From Segniliparus sp051660745 (GTDB lineage: Bacteria; Actinomycetota; Actinomycetes; Mycobacteriales; Mycobacteriaceae): DNA of 64,000 bases. Location of the stretch: the NCBI RefSeq assembly GCF_051660745.1, contig NZ_JBOFQF010000035.1, positions 1 through 64,000 on the forward strand. The letters are read 5' to 3'. Shown one piece after another: positions 23,526 to 32,615 of this stretch (the stretch's first letter is position 1; every line of letters begins with the position of its first letter). The notes below the pieces were generated by a model. That model was not told the origin of the DNA. It saw only the letters and a list, made by a program, of their open reading frames with translations, and searched no databases. Both the position numbers and the translations under genes were made by a program.

Positions 23526-24017
23526 ATGGCCGACTCGTCCTTCGACATCGTGAGCAAAGTCGACCGCCAAGAGGCCGACAACGCCGTGAACCAGGCCGCG
23601 AAAGAGCTCGCGACCCGATTCGATTTCCGGGGAGTCGACGCGACCGTCGCGTGGACCGGAGACGAGACGCTGCTGCTCTCCGCGCAGACCGAGGAGCGCG
23701 TGAAGGCTGCCGTCGAGGTGTTCAAGGAGAAACTGATCAAGCGAGGCCTGTCCCTCAAGGCCGTGAAGTTCGACGACCCTGCGCCGTCCGGCAAGATCTA
23801 CCAGGTCAAAGCCGCCCTCAAGCAGGGGATCGACCAGGAGCACGCCAAGAAGATCGGCAAGAAGATCCGGGACGAGGGGCCCAAGGGCATCCGGGTGCAG
23901 GTCCAGGGCGACGAGCTGCGAGTCTTCAGCAAGAAGCGCGACGACCTGCAGGCGGTCATCACGCTGGTCAAAGGCGGCGACTTCGACGTGGCCCTGCAGT
24001 TCACCAACTACCGGTAA
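23526..24017 (+). CDS. yajQ: YajQ family nucleotide-binding protein
   Basis: This 163-residue two-domain ferredoxin-like protein of the YajQ (UPF0234/DUF520) family has S-S-F-D-I-V-S-K-V-D-R-Q-E, the R-F-D-F-R-G block and a C-terminal R-V-S/F-S-K-K-R-D-D-L-Q. Some homologues bind cyclic di-GMP or nucleotides and act as regulators; here the role is unknown. The start at the ATG at 23526 has an AGGAGAT ribosome site. A YajQ gene also sits near a tRNA-Tyr in mycobacteria. Confidence 0.92.
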   Translation: MADSSFDIVSKVDRQEADNAVNQAAKELATRFDFRGVDATVAWTGDETLLLSAQTEERVKAAVEVFKEKLIKRGLSLKAVKFDDPAPSGKIYQVKAALKQGIDQEHAKKIGKKIRDEGPKGIRVQVQGDELRVFSKKRDDLQAVITLVKGGDFDVALQFTNYR

Positions 24018-24042
24018 TTCGGCGCCGCCTGGGGCCGCCGGG

Positions 24043-24468
24043 CTACTTCTTGGGGTTGCCCTTGGCTTTGAGCTGCACGATCCGGGTGCCCGACCAGTCG
24101 CCGAGGCCGATCACCTTGGTCGTCGCGAGCCCTGCGGTCGGCGCGGCCTCGGAGATCTCGCTCTGCTCGACGTAGCCCGGCTGCCCGGTCTTGGGCGAGA
24201 GGACCCAGATGAAGCCGTCCTCCGCCAACAGCTCGATCGCGTCGACGAGCGCGTCCACCAGGTCGCCGTCCCCGTCTCGCCACCACAGGAGCACGACGTC
24301 GACGACCTCCCCCGCGTCCTCGTCCAAGAGGTCCGCGCCCAACGCGTCCTGGACGTCCGACCGGATCTCCTCGTCGACATCCTCGTCCCAACCGAACTCT
24401 TGGACCACCATGTCTGCGGCGACGCCCAGCTTCTGGGCGGCGTTCTCGTTCGTTTGGGCCGCGCTCAC
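24043..24468 (-). CDS. DUF3052 family protein
   Basis: This 141-residue protein matches the actinobacterial DUF3052 family: K-L-G-V-A-A-D-M-V-V-Q-E-F-G-W-D-E-D near the start, V-L-L-W-W-R-D-G-D-G-D-L in the middle and L-G-D-W-S-G-T-R near the end. It starts at a GTG at 24468. In M. tuberculosis the homologue lies one gene from aceE, as here, so the neighbourhood is old. There is no established function and no catalytic motif is visible. Confidence 0.85.
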   Translation of the reverse strand: MSAAQTNENAAQKLGVAADMVVQEFGWDEDVDEEIRSDVQDALGADLLDEDAGEVVDVVLLWWRDGDGDLVDALVDAIELLAEDGFIWVLSPKTGQPGYVEQSEISEAAPTAGLATTKVIGLGDWSGTRIVQLKAKGNPKK

Positions 24469-24561
24469 GGCAGTCTGTCTCCTTATGGTCGAATGTCGAA
24501 GTCTCACTTGATCGTGCTCTATCCTTGCCCAGCGGTCAACTGGGGACAAAAGTGACGTACG

Positions 24562-25692
24562 TCAAATTTTGGGGCGCGGCGCGGAATTCCGCCAAACCGG
24601 CGACCACGCCCGGAGCTTGAGCGCGAGGAGCCACAGCAGCACGAACGGCAGTCGGAGCAGATTCCAGTAATAGCGGAACACGATGCCCGCGAACACCGGG
24701 ATCCAGCTCCAGATCACTGGTTTTTCCATCCAATCCGCCCCGGTCAGGGCCCAAAGCAAGCTCGCGGCGAAGAACAGCGTGACGCTCGCGGCAATGGCCA
24801 TGAGCCCCGGTTTGCGGCGCAGCGCCCGCCAGACGAGCCGCCCGTCCGGAGCCGACAGCTGCGAGCCGGTCCGGAAGAGGAAGCCAGACCCGGCCGCGAG
24901 CAGCGCGAGCACCCCGAGGCGGCCGAGGACGGGATCGATCCCATGGCCCCCCTCGGTGAAGACCAGTGCGAGGAACACGGCGACCGCGAGCACGCGCAGC
25001 CAGAACAACACGCGGCGCAGCTCGCCTGCCAGCACGTCGTACGCGGGCTTCGGGTCGGTCGGGTCCAGCTCCAACGACTGGCGCAGCCCGACGACCGTCC
25101 GGGCGAACCCGGTCGCGGTCGCGCCCGCCTCGGCCGCCCCGCGCAATGCCTCCGCGTTCTCCGGCTCGAGGCGCAGCGCCTCGGCGTACGCCTCGCGCGC
25201 CGCCCCTCTTCCACGCCTGGCGAAGCCGAACCGGTGGAGCTTGCCCACCAGCAGATGGAAGTCCGCCTCCTCGGGGTCGAGCTCCACAGCGCGCCGGGCG
25301 CAGGCCCTCGCCCGCCCAAGGCGAAGGCCCGCCATGAGCGCGGCCGCGAGCGCGTAGTGGTTCCACCCGTCCTCTGGGTCGAGCTCCACCGCTTGGCGCG
25401 CCGATTCCTCGGCCAGCCGCCCCCGGTGGAGCTTGACGTAGGCGATCGCGACCAGCCGGTGCGCCACATCGGAGTCCGGCCGCTGCGCGACGAGCCCCTG
25501 CGCCGCCACGAGCGCCTCCTTCGCCTTGTCCTGGCCGATCAGGCTCCTGGCAAGCTGCGAGAGCAGCAGGAAGTCGTGCGGGTCCTGCGCCAGCCCCTGG
25601 CGCACCACCGCCTCCGCCTGCGCATGGCGGCCGAGGCCCAACAACGCCGCCGCGCGCTGGGCCGCGCCGCCGCCCGCCATGATCGCGCTCAT
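24562..25692 (-). CDS. TPR-repeat membrane protein
   Basis: The protein has 376 residues. The first ~230 are tetratricopeptide-type repeats (A-x-x-x-x-x-x-A-V-E-L-D-P-E-D/E units about every 34 residues). They are followed by about four hydrophobic segments (L-A-V-A-V-F-L-A-L-V-F, L-G-V-L-A-L-L-A-A-G-S-G, A-A-S-V-T-L-F-F-A-A-S-L-L, F-V-L-L-W-L-L-A-L). It overlaps the stop of the AAA+ gene by ATGA, so the two are translated together. A membrane partner or adaptor of the ATPase is the natural inference. I recognise no named family. Confidence 0.75.
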   Translation of the reverse strand: MSAIMAGGGAAQRAAALLGLGRHAQAEAVVRQGLAQDPHDFLLLSQLARSLIGQDKAKEALVAAQGLVAQRPDSDVAHRLVAIAYVKLHRGRLAEESARQAVELDPEDGWNHYALAAALMAGLRLGRARACARRAVELDPEEADFHLLVGKLHRFGFARRGRGAAREAYAEALRLEPENAEALRGAAEAGATATGFARTVVGLRQSLELDPTDPKPAYDVLAGELRRVLFWLRVLAVAVFLALVFTEGGHGIDPVLGRLGVLALLAAGSGFLFRTGSQLSAPDGRLVWRALRRKPGLMAIAASVTLFFAASLLWALTGADWMEKPVIWSWIPVFAGIVFRYYWNLLRLPFVLLWLLALKLRAWSPVWRNSAPRPKI

Positions 25693-26930
25693 CGGCCTTT
25701 GCGCCGCTTGAAATACTTCGCCAGCTCGTCGTACGCCCCGTCGACATTGCCGTGCGTCGCAACGTTGCGCGCGACGGCGAACCACTCGCCCGTGGAGGGC
25801 TTGACCTCTTTGAGCGCGGCCTCGAAGTCTTTCTGGGCGATCGGCCGGACTTCCCCGGCGCGCAACGAGTCCGTGAGCGCCCGCTGGGTCGCGGTGAGGC
25901 AGAGGTGCGCGAGGTCGGCCCCGGAGAAGTCCTCCGTCGCCCGCACCAGCGCGTCGAGGTTGACGCCCGCGAGCGGCCGGTCCCGCAGATGCAGCCGGAT
26001 CACGCCCTCCCTCGCTTCCGCGTCCGGGGGCAGCACGAGCAGGGTGCGGTCGAACCGGCCGGGGCGTTTGAGCGCGGCGTCCACATCCCACGGCGCGTTG
26101 GTGGCTGCGAGGACGAACACGCCGTCGTTGTCGTTCTGCGCCGAGTCGAGCTCGCTGAGCAGCTGGTTGACCGTCGACCGCATCGAACTGGCGCCCCGCA
26201 GGTGGGAGCGCTTCTGCCCGAGCGCGTCCACCTCGTCGAAGAACAGCACGCACGGGGTGTTGCGCCGCGCCATCTCGAAAATGTCTTTGAGGTTGCGCTC
26301 GCTCTGCCCGATGTACATGTCGAGCACCTCGGCAATGCCGACCTGGTAGAAGTTCGCGCCCAACTCGCCCGCGAGCGCCTTGGCGATGAACGTCTTCCCG
26401 CAGCCGGGCGGGCCGTAGAGCAAGAGCCCGCCCTTGAGGCTGAGCCCGAACGCCTTCGCCAGCGCGGGATTGCGCATGGGGGCGAGGAAGGCCGCTTCGA
26501 GCCGCTCCTTCACCTCGGCCATGCCCGCGACGTCGTCCAGCGTGAGACCGGGGCGCTCAAGCCAGCCCGTCGGCGATTGAGACAAAGCAGCTGTTTCGGG
26601 GAGGGCGGCCGAGCCAGGCGGGTCCGAGACGAACGCGGGCTCCACGATCTCTTTGACCTGCTCCTCCGCGGCCGCCCAATCGAATCCGCCGTTCGGCGCA
26701 TGGCCGTCTTGCGGCGCAGGGGCCGAGAGTTTGGCGGACACCTCTTGCAGCATCTGCAGCGCGCTCTCATTCGCCGGGTCGAGGCCCACCGCCGCGACGC
26801 ACTGCTGCAGCGCCTCCGGCAACCGCCCAGCCTGAGCCAAAAGCCCTGCGGCCCGCACGCGCAGCCCGACCACGTCTGGATTTTCCGCCACAGCCGCGAG
26901 AAGCTCGGCGATCACCGCCTCGTGCCCCAA
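25689..26930 (-). CDS. AAA+ ATPase with N-terminal TPR-like region
   Basis: This 413-residue protein has a TPR-like helical start (about residues 1-75), a linker, then one AAA+ module of the Cdc48/FtsH-like class. Walker A G-P-P-G-C-G-K-T is at about residues 173-180 and Walker B L-F-F-D-E-V-D-A-L near 230. Sensor 1 A-A-T-N-A-P and the arginine-finger block R-P-G-R-F-D-R follow. No protease domain is present, so it may be an unfoldase or remodelling ATPase. The start is taken as a TTG at 26930 because a GAGGAGG site lies six bases upstream. The partner is the overlapping TPR membrane protein. Confidence 0.82.
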   Translation of the reverse strand: MGHEAVIAELLAAVAENPDVVGLRVRAAGLLAQAGRLPEALQQCVAAVGLDPANESALQMLQEVSAKLSAPAPQDGHAPNGGFDWAAAEEQVKEIVEPAFVSDPPGSAALPETAALSQSPTGWLERPGLTLDDVAGMAEVKERLEAAFLAPMRNPALAKAFGLSLKGGLLLYGPPGCGKTFIAKALAGELGANFYQVGIAEVLDMYIGQSERNLKDIFEMARRNTPCVLFFDEVDALGQKRSHLRGASSMRSTVNQLLSELDSAQNDNDGVFVLAATNAPWDVDAALKRPGRFDRTLLVLPPDAEAREGVIRLHLRDRPLAGVNLDALVRATEDFSGADLAHLCLTATQRALTDSLRAGEVRPIAQKDFEAALKEVKPSTGEWFAVARNVATHGNVDGAYDELAKYFKRRKGR

Positions 26931-27029
26931 AATTCCTCCTCGTCGGTTTCCGCCGAACAACGCTCCCGAGTCTACCGATCCGCTCGTCCCCGGCGCACGC
27001 TGATAGGCAAGCCACTAGACTGGTCATCT

Positions 27030-29756
27030 GTGACCGAGAACCACCATGTCATCCGCGAAGGCGTCGCCTCGTACCTCGTCGACAACGACCTGCAAGAGAC
27101 CGAAGAATGGATTGAGTCCCTCGACACACTTGTCGACAAGGAAGGGCGCGAGCGCGCCCGGTTCGTGCTTCTTCGGCTTTTGGAGCGCGCCCAGGAACAG
27201 GGCGTGGCGGTCCCCTCGCTCACCTCCACCGACTTCGTCAACACCATCCCCACCCAGCGGGAGCCGGAGTTCCCCGGCGACGAGGAGATCGAGCGGCGCT
27301 ACCGCGCCTGGATCCGGTGGAACGCCGCCGTCATGGTGCACCGCGCCCAAGCCCCCGGGATCGGGGTCGGCGGGCACATCTCCACCTACGCCTCCTCGGC
27401 CTCGCTCTACGAGGTCGGGTTCAACTGGTTCTTCCGCGGCAAGTCGCACCCCTCGGGCGGCGACCAGGTCTTCATCCAGGGCCACGCGTCCCCCGGCGTG
27501 TACGCCCGGGCCTTCCTCGAAGGCCGCATCCCTTCCGCCCAGCTCGACGGCTTCCGACAGGAGCACAGCCACCAGGCGCGGGGCGGCGGCCTGCCCTCCT
27601 ACCCGCACCCGAGGCTGCTCCCCAGCTTCTGGGAGTTCCCGACGGTGTCCATGGGCCTCGGCCCCGCGAACGCCATCGCCCAGGCCAGGTTCAACCACTA
27701 TCTGAACGACCGGGGGATCAAAGACACGTCCGACCAGCACGTCTGGGCCTTCCTCGGCGACGGCGAGATGGACGAGCCGGAGTCCCGCGGCCTGTTGCAG
27801 ATCGCGGCGACCGAGGCGCTCGACAACCTCACCTTCGTCGTCAACTGCAACCTCCAACGCCTCGACGGGCCGGTGCGCGGCAACGGGAAGATCATCCAGG
27901 AGCTGGAGTCCTTCTTCCGGGGGGCGGGCTGGAACGTCATCAAGGTGATCTGGGGCCGCGAGTGGGACGCCCTCCTGCGCTCGGACCAGGACGGCGCGCT
28001 GGTCAAGATCATGAACGAGACCCCGGACGGGGACTACCAGACCTACAAGGCCAACGACGGCGCCTACGTGCGCGAGCACTTCTTCGGCAAGGACCCCCGC
28101 ACGAAGGCGCTCGTGCAGGACTACACCGACGCGCAGGTGTGGAACCTCAAGCGCGGCGGGCACGACTACCGCAAGATCTTCGCCGCGTACCAGCGCGCCC
28201 TCGCCCACAAGGGCCAGCCCACCGTCATCCTCGCCCACACCATCAAGGGCTACGGCCTCGGCTCGAACTTCGCGGGCCGCAACGCCACGCACCAGATGAA
28301 GAAGCTGACCCTCGACGACCTCAAGAACTTCCGGGACTCCCTGCGCATCCCGGTCTCCGACGCGGACCTCGAGCGCGACCCGTACCTGCCGCCGTACTAC
28401 CACCCCGGCGCGAACTCCCCGGAGATCCAGTACCTCGTCGAGCGCCGCCGCGAGCTCGGCGGGTTCCTGCCGCAACGGCGCACCACCGTCAAACCGCTCG
28501 CCCTGCCGGACGACAAGACGTACGCGGCGCTGAAGACCGGCTCCGGCAAGCAGCAAGTCGCGACGACCATGGCCTTGGTGCGCCTGTTCCGCGAGCTGCT
28601 CAAGGACAAAGAGGTCGGCCCCCGTATCGTCCCGATCATCCCGGACGAGGCCCGCACCTTCGGCATGGACTCCTGGTTCCCCTCGCTCAAGATCTACAAC
28701 CGGCTCGGGCAGCTCTACACCTCGGTGGACGCGGAGCTCATGCTCGCGTACAAGGAGAGCTCGACGGGCCAGATCCTGCACGAGGGCATCAACGAGTGCG
28801 GCTCGACCTCGTCGTTCACCGCCGTCGGCACCTCGTACGCGACGCACGACGAGCCGATGATCCCGATCTACATCTTCTACTCGATGTTCGGGTTCCAGCG
28901 CACCGCCGACAGCATCTGGGCCGCCTCCGACCAAATGGCCAGGGGCTTCCTGCTCGGCGCGACGGCAGGGCGCACCACGCTCACCGGCGAGGGCCTGCAG
29001 CACGCCGACGGCCACTCGCTGCTCCTCGCGCACACCAACCCGGCGGTCGTCGCGTACGACCCTGCCTTCGCGTACGAGGTCGCGCACATCGTCAAGAGCG
29101 GGCTCGAGCGCATGTACGGCCCGAACGGCGAGGACCTGATCTACTACATCACCCTCTACAACGAGCCCATCTCGCAGCCCGCCGAGCCCGCCGACCTCGA
29201 CGTCGACGGCCTGCTCAAGGGGATGTACCTGTTCCGCCAGCCCGAGTCGGACACCGGCCTGCAGGCGAACATCCTCGCCTCCGGCGTCATCGTGCCGGAG
29301 GCGTTGCGCGCGCAGCAGCTGCTCCGCGAGCATTGGCAGGTTGGCGCCACGGTCTGGTCGGTGACGAGCTGGGGCGAGCTCGCCCACGACGGCGAGCGCA
29401 GCGACCGGGCCGCGCTGCGGCACCCGGACCAGCCGCGCCGGACCCCGCACGTCACCTCGGCGCTGAAGTCCGCCGTCGGCCCGGTGGTCGCGGTCTCGGA
29501 CTGGGCCAGGGCCGTCCCGAACCTCATCCGCCCGTGGGTGCAGAACCGGTTCACCGCGCTCGGCGCGGACGGGTTCGGCTTCTCCGACACACGCAAAGCC
29601 GCCCGGCGGGTGTTCAACATCGACGCCGAGTCCATCGTGGTCGCCGTGCTGCTCTCGTTGGCCGAGGACGGGAACCTTGACCGCTCGGTCGCGGTCCAGG
29701 CCGCCGAGCGCTACCACATCGACGACGTGTTGGCAGTGGTCGCCGATGAGCACTAA
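27030..29756 (+). CDS. aceE: Pyruvate dehydrogenase E1 component (homodimeric type)
   Basis: This 908-residue AceE decarboxylates pyruvate with thiamine diphosphate and hands the acetyl group to E2, giving acetyl-CoA. The ThDP site is G-D-G-E-M-D-E-P-E-S-R-G with N-C-N-L-Q-R-L-D-G-P downstream. The N-terminal G-G-H-I-S-T-Y-A-S-S and the late P-D-E-A-R-T-F-G-M-D blocks are typical of the single-chain type. The start is a GTG at 27030. It lies 24 bases before mabR, so it can be co-transcribed with the FAS-II regulator. Confidence 0.97.
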   Translation: MTENHHVIREGVASYLVDNDLQETEEWIESLDTLVDKEGRERARFVLLRLLERAQEQGVAVPSLTSTDFVNTIPTQREPEFPGDEEIERRYRAWIRWNAAVMVHRAQAPGIGVGGHISTYASSASLYEVGFNWFFRGKSHPSGGDQVFIQGHASPGVYARAFLEGRIPSAQLDGFRQEHSHQARGGGLPSYPHPRLLPSFWEFPTVSMGLGPANAIAQARFNHYLNDRGIKDTSDQHVWAFLGDGEMDEPESRGLLQIAATEALDNLTFVVNCNLQRLDGPVRGNGKIIQELESFFRGAGWNVIKVIWGREWDALLRSDQDGALVKIMNETPDGDYQTYKANDGAYVREHFFGKDPRTKALVQDYTDAQVWNLKRGGHDYRKIFAAYQRALAHKGQPTVILAHTIKGYGLGSNFAGRNATHQMKKLTLDDLKNFRDSLRIPVSDADLERDPYLPPYYHPGANSPEIQYLVERRRELGGFLPQRRTTVKPLALPDDKTYAALKTGSGKQQVATTMALVRLFRELLKDKEVGPRIVPIIPDEARTFGMDSWFPSLKIYNRLGQLYTSVDAELMLAYKESSTGQILHEGINECGSTSSFTAVGTSYATHDEPMIPIYIFYSMFGFQRTADSIWAASDQMARGFLLGATAGRTTLTGEGLQHADGHSLLLAHTNPAVVAYDPAFAYEVAHIVKSGLERMYGPNGEDLIYYITLYNEPISQPAEPADLDVDGLLKGMYLFRQPESDTGLQANILASGVIVPEALRAQQLLREHWQVGATVWSVTSWGELAHDGERSDRAALRHPDQPRRTPHVTSALKSAVGPVVAVSDWARAVPNLIRPWVQNRFTALGADGFGFSDTRKAARRVFNIDAESIVVAVLLSLAEDGNLDRSVAVQAAERYHIDDVLAVVADEH

Positions 29757-29780
29757 CCTTTGAGCCGTGAGGGATTTACC

Positions 29781-31109
29781 GTGAGCCCGAGTCCGGGCGA
29801 TTCCGTGCGCCCGAGGCGGGCGAAAAAACGGAACCGCGAGCCGCTCCCAGAGAACCTGCTGCGCAGGATCAAGCACTTCTCCGGGCATTTGGCCACCGAC
29901 GCGGTCCGGTCGATGGCCGACCAGCTGCCGTATTTCGTCGAGCTGGACACGAACCAGCGGGCGAACGTGCAGCTCGTGGTGCAGACCGCCGTGGTGAACT
30001 TCGTGGATTGGCTCGAAAACCCCGCCACCGAGGCGCGGCTCGCCCTGCAGCCGTTCGAAGTCGTCCCGCAGGACCTCGCACGGCACATCACGTTGTCGCA
30101 GACCGTCGAGATGATCCGGGTCGCGTTGGAGCACTTCGAGCATTACCTGCCCGCCCTCGCCAAAGACGAGCAGCAGCTCATCAACCTCACCGAGTCGGTG
30201 CTGCGCTACGGGCGGGAGATCGGCTTCGCCGCGGCCTCGGCGTACGCGGAGGCCGCGGAGGCGCGGGGCTCGTGGGACAACCGTCTCGAAGCGGTCCTCG
30301 TCGACGCCGTGCTGCGCGGCGACGCGAGCGGCGAGCTGCAGTCCAGGGCCGCGACGCTGAACTGGGACGCGAACGCGCCCGCGACCGTCATCGTCGGCGC
30401 GGCGCGGGCCGACTCCCCCACGAGCATCCCCGTCCTTATCCACAACATCGCCCAACGCCATTCCGGGGCGGCGCTCTCGGCGGTGCACGGGCGCAAGCTC
30501 ATCACGGTCATCTCCGGCTCGCTGCCTGCCAACCAGGCGTTCCTCGCCGAGCTGCTCCAGCTCTTCGACGAGGCCCCGGTGGTCATCGGCCCGACCGCGC
30601 CGTCGCTCGCCGAGGCCAGGATATCTGCGACCGAGGCCCTCGCCGCGCTCGAAGCCGTCGCGGGGTGGCGGGGCGCCCCCCGCCCCGCGCATTCGGACGA
30701 GCTGCTGCCCGAGCGCGTGCTCAACGGCGACCTCTCGGCAGCCAGGGCGCTCACCGACCAGGTGGTGGCCCCGCTGCTCGCCGCAGGGACGAACTTGCTG
30801 AACACGCTCGAGGCGTATTTGGACTCCGGCGGCGGGGTCGACTCCTGCGCGAAGGAGCTCTTCGTCCATCCGAACACCGTCCGCTACCGCCTGCGCCGCA
30901 TCGCGACGGTCACCGGGCTCGACCCCACCGACCCGAGAGACGGGTTCGTGCTCCGCGTGGCGAGCATCATCGCGAGGATCAGCGCGACGCCCGGCCCCAA
31001 GGACGTCGGCTTCACGTCGACGTGGGCAGCCGTCCACAACGACACGCTGAATGCCGACACGCGGAGCGGCCTCGCGGCCTTCCCACCAGGGACAGCGCAA
31101 GATTTATAG
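29781..31109 (+). CDS. mabR: PucR/CdaR-type regulator, MabR orthologue
   Basis: This 442-residue protein has a GGDEF-like/PucR middle region and a C-terminal helix-turn-helix (C-A-K-E-L-F-V-H-P-N-T-V-R-Y-R-L-R-R-I). In mycobacteria the gene between aceE and fabD encodes MabR, which binds the fabD promoter and controls the FAS-II operon. Position and domain order match. I choose the GTG at 29781 because a GAGGG site lies eight bases upstream; the frame is open back to 29760. Confidence 0.88.
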   Translation: MSPSPGDSVRPRRAKKRNREPLPENLLRRIKHFSGHLATDAVRSMADQLPYFVELDTNQRANVQLVVQTAVVNFVDWLENPATEARLALQPFEVVPQDLARHITLSQTVEMIRVALEHFEHYLPALAKDEQQLINLTESVLRYGREIGFAAASAYAEAAEARGSWDNRLEAVLVDAVLRGDASGELQSRAATLNWDANAPATVIVGAARADSPTSIPVLIHNIAQRHSGAALSAVHGRKLITVISGSLPANQAFLAELLQLFDEAPVVIGPTAPSLAEARISATEALAALEAVAGWRGAPRPAHSDELLPERVLNGDLSAARALTDQVVAPLLAAGTNLLNTLEAYLDSGGGVDSCAKELFVHPNTVRYRLRRIATVTGLDPTDPRDGFVLRVASIIARISATPGPKDVGFTSTWAAVHNDTLNADTRSGLAAFPPGTAQDL

Positions 31110-31231
31110 CAAACCTATAACTTTTTATCGCATTTTGATAACGTCCTTTGTAGTTCTCTACAAATAAGCGTCTGTAAATTCGTCATGTCGCACACCGCCT
31201 ACGAAGCCAGCTTTAGTGTTTTCTTAAATTC
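31110..31231 (+). promoter_or_regulatory. fabD operon promoter region with two dyads (candidate MabR operator)
   Basis: This 122-base gap is unusually AT-rich for the window. It holds two perfect inverted repeats: tttgtag-N4-ctacaaa (31147-31164) and, 20 bases upstream, ttatc-N7-gataa (near 31125-31141). The MabR orthologue is encoded immediately upstream, and MabR is known to bind ahead of fabD in mycobacteria. These dyads are therefore reasonable operator candidates. No exact -10/-35 pair is assigned. Confidence 0.5.
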
Positions 31232-32143
31232 ATGCGTTCAATAGTTGCCCCCGGGCAAGGGTCCCAGTCTGCCGGGATGCTCACGCCATGGCTCGCCGTT
31301 CCCGGCGCCGCCGAGCGTGTCGCAACCTGGTCCGGATTGACTGGTCTCGACCTTGAACACCTTGGCACCGCCGCCTCCGCCGAGGAAGTCACCGACACCG
31401 CGGTGGCCCAGCCCCTCATCGTCGCAGTCGGCCTCCTCGCGTGGGAGAAGCTGAGCCAGGACGGGTTCGCCGTCGGCGACGACGCCGTCGTCGCCGGGCA
31501 CTCCATCGGCGAGCTGACCGCCGCTGCCGTGGCCGGAGTCATCAGCTCGGACGACGCGGTGAAGCTCGCCGCCATTCGGGGCGGGGCCATGGCGAAGGCC
31601 TGCGCGATCTCGCCGACCGGGATGTCCGCCCTCCTCGGCGGCGACGAGGAAGCCGTGCTCGCCCGGCTGGACGAGCTGGGCCTGGTCCCGGCGAACCGCA
31701 ACGCCAAGGGCCAGATCGTCGCCGCAGGCTCGCTCGAAGCCCTTGAGGAGCTCAAAGCCAACGCGCCCGCAGGCGCCCGGATCCGCCCCCTCTCGGTCGC
31801 CGGGGCGTTCCACACCGAGCACATGGCCACGGCGCGCGAAGCCGTCGCGGAAGCGGTCGCCGGGCTGGCCCCGGCCGATCCGGTCGCGACGCTGCTCTCC
31901 AACACCGACGGCAAGGCCGTGCGCACCGGAGCCGAAGTCCTCGCACGGATCGTCACGCAGGTCACCTCCCCGGTGCGCTGGGATCTCTGCCAGGTCACGA
32001 TGCGCGAACTCGGCGTGGAAACCATGACCGAGCTGCCGCCAGCCGGTACGCTCTCCGCGATCGCGAAGCGGGAATTGCCCGAAGTGAACACGCACGCAGT
32101 GAAGAAATTTGAAGACTTGGCGCTCGTCGCCGAACTCGGGTGA
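31232..32143 (+). CDS. fabD: Malonyl-CoA:AcpM transacylase
   Basis: This 303-residue FabD loads malonate onto AcpM for FAS-II. It shows the early G-Q-G-S-Q motif, the nucleophile Ser91 in A-G-H-S-I-G-E-L and the catalytic His in A-G-A-F-H-T-E-H-M. It is the first gene of fabD-acpM-kasA, 87 bases ahead of acpM. Confidence 0.96.
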   Translation: MRSIVAPGQGSQSAGMLTPWLAVPGAAERVATWSGLTGLDLEHLGTAASAEEVTDTAVAQPLIVAVGLLAWEKLSQDGFAVGDDAVVAGHSIGELTAAAVAGVISSDDAVKLAAIRGGAMAKACAISPTGMSALLGGDEEAVLARLDELGLVPANRNAKGQIVAAGSLEALEELKANAPAGARIRPLSVAGAFHTEHMATAREAVAEAVAGLAPADPVATLLSNTDGKAVRTGAEVLARIVTQVTSPVRWDLCQVTMRELGVETMTELPPAGTLSAIAKRELPEVNTHAVKKFEDLALVAELG

Positions 32144-32230
32144 CGCGCTCGCGCCACCCCTGACCCACAGCGGCAGCGAGCAAAAGCTCAACAACACCTG
32201 CCACGACAGTAGAAAAAAGGAGACGGCCAA

Positions 32231-32608
32231 GTGCCTACCAGTGAAGCCGAAATCATCGCCGGAATCGCCGACATCATCGAAGAGGTCACCGGCATCGAGC
32301 CCTCGGAGATCACCCCGGAGAAGTCCTTCATCGACGACCTCGACATCGACTCCCTCTCCATGGTCGAGATCGCGGTGCAGACCGAGGACAAGTACGGTGT
32401 GACCATTCCTGACGAGGACCTGACCTCCCTGCGCACTGTCGGCGACGTGGTTGCCTACATCCAGAAGCTGGAAGAAGAGAACCCCGAGGTCGCCGAGAAG
32501 ATCCGCGCTTCCGTCGCCGACGGCGGCAAGGACTCCGACGAGGCCAAGGAAGCCATCCGCCAGGCTGCGGCCGAGATCGAGGCCAAGAAGGCCGCCGAGG
32601 CTAAGTGA
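32231..32608 (+). CDS. acpM: Meromycolate-extension acyl carrier protein AcpM
   Basis: This 125-residue acyl carrier has the phosphopantetheine site D-I-D-S-L-S-M-V-E at Ser41. A charged, helical C-terminal tail of about 40 residues, ending in Lys/Ala/Glu, is the mark of the mycobacterial AcpM type rather than a generic AcpP. It starts at a GTG at 32231 after an AAGGAG site. It carries the growing chain for KasA and HadAB and lies eight bases before kasA. Confidence 0.96.
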   Translation: MPTSEAEIIAGIADIIEEVTGIEPSEITPEKSFIDDLDIDSLSMVEIAVQTEDKYGVTIPDEDLTSLRTVGDVVAYIQKLEEENPEVAEKIRASVADGGKDSDEAKEAIRQAAAEIEAKKAAEAK

Positions 32609-32615
32609 GGTCAAA

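Noticed and set aside
27024..31100. Long minus-strand frame opposite aceE and mabR
   Set aside because: It runs antisense to two well-recognised genes and shows no family resemblance.
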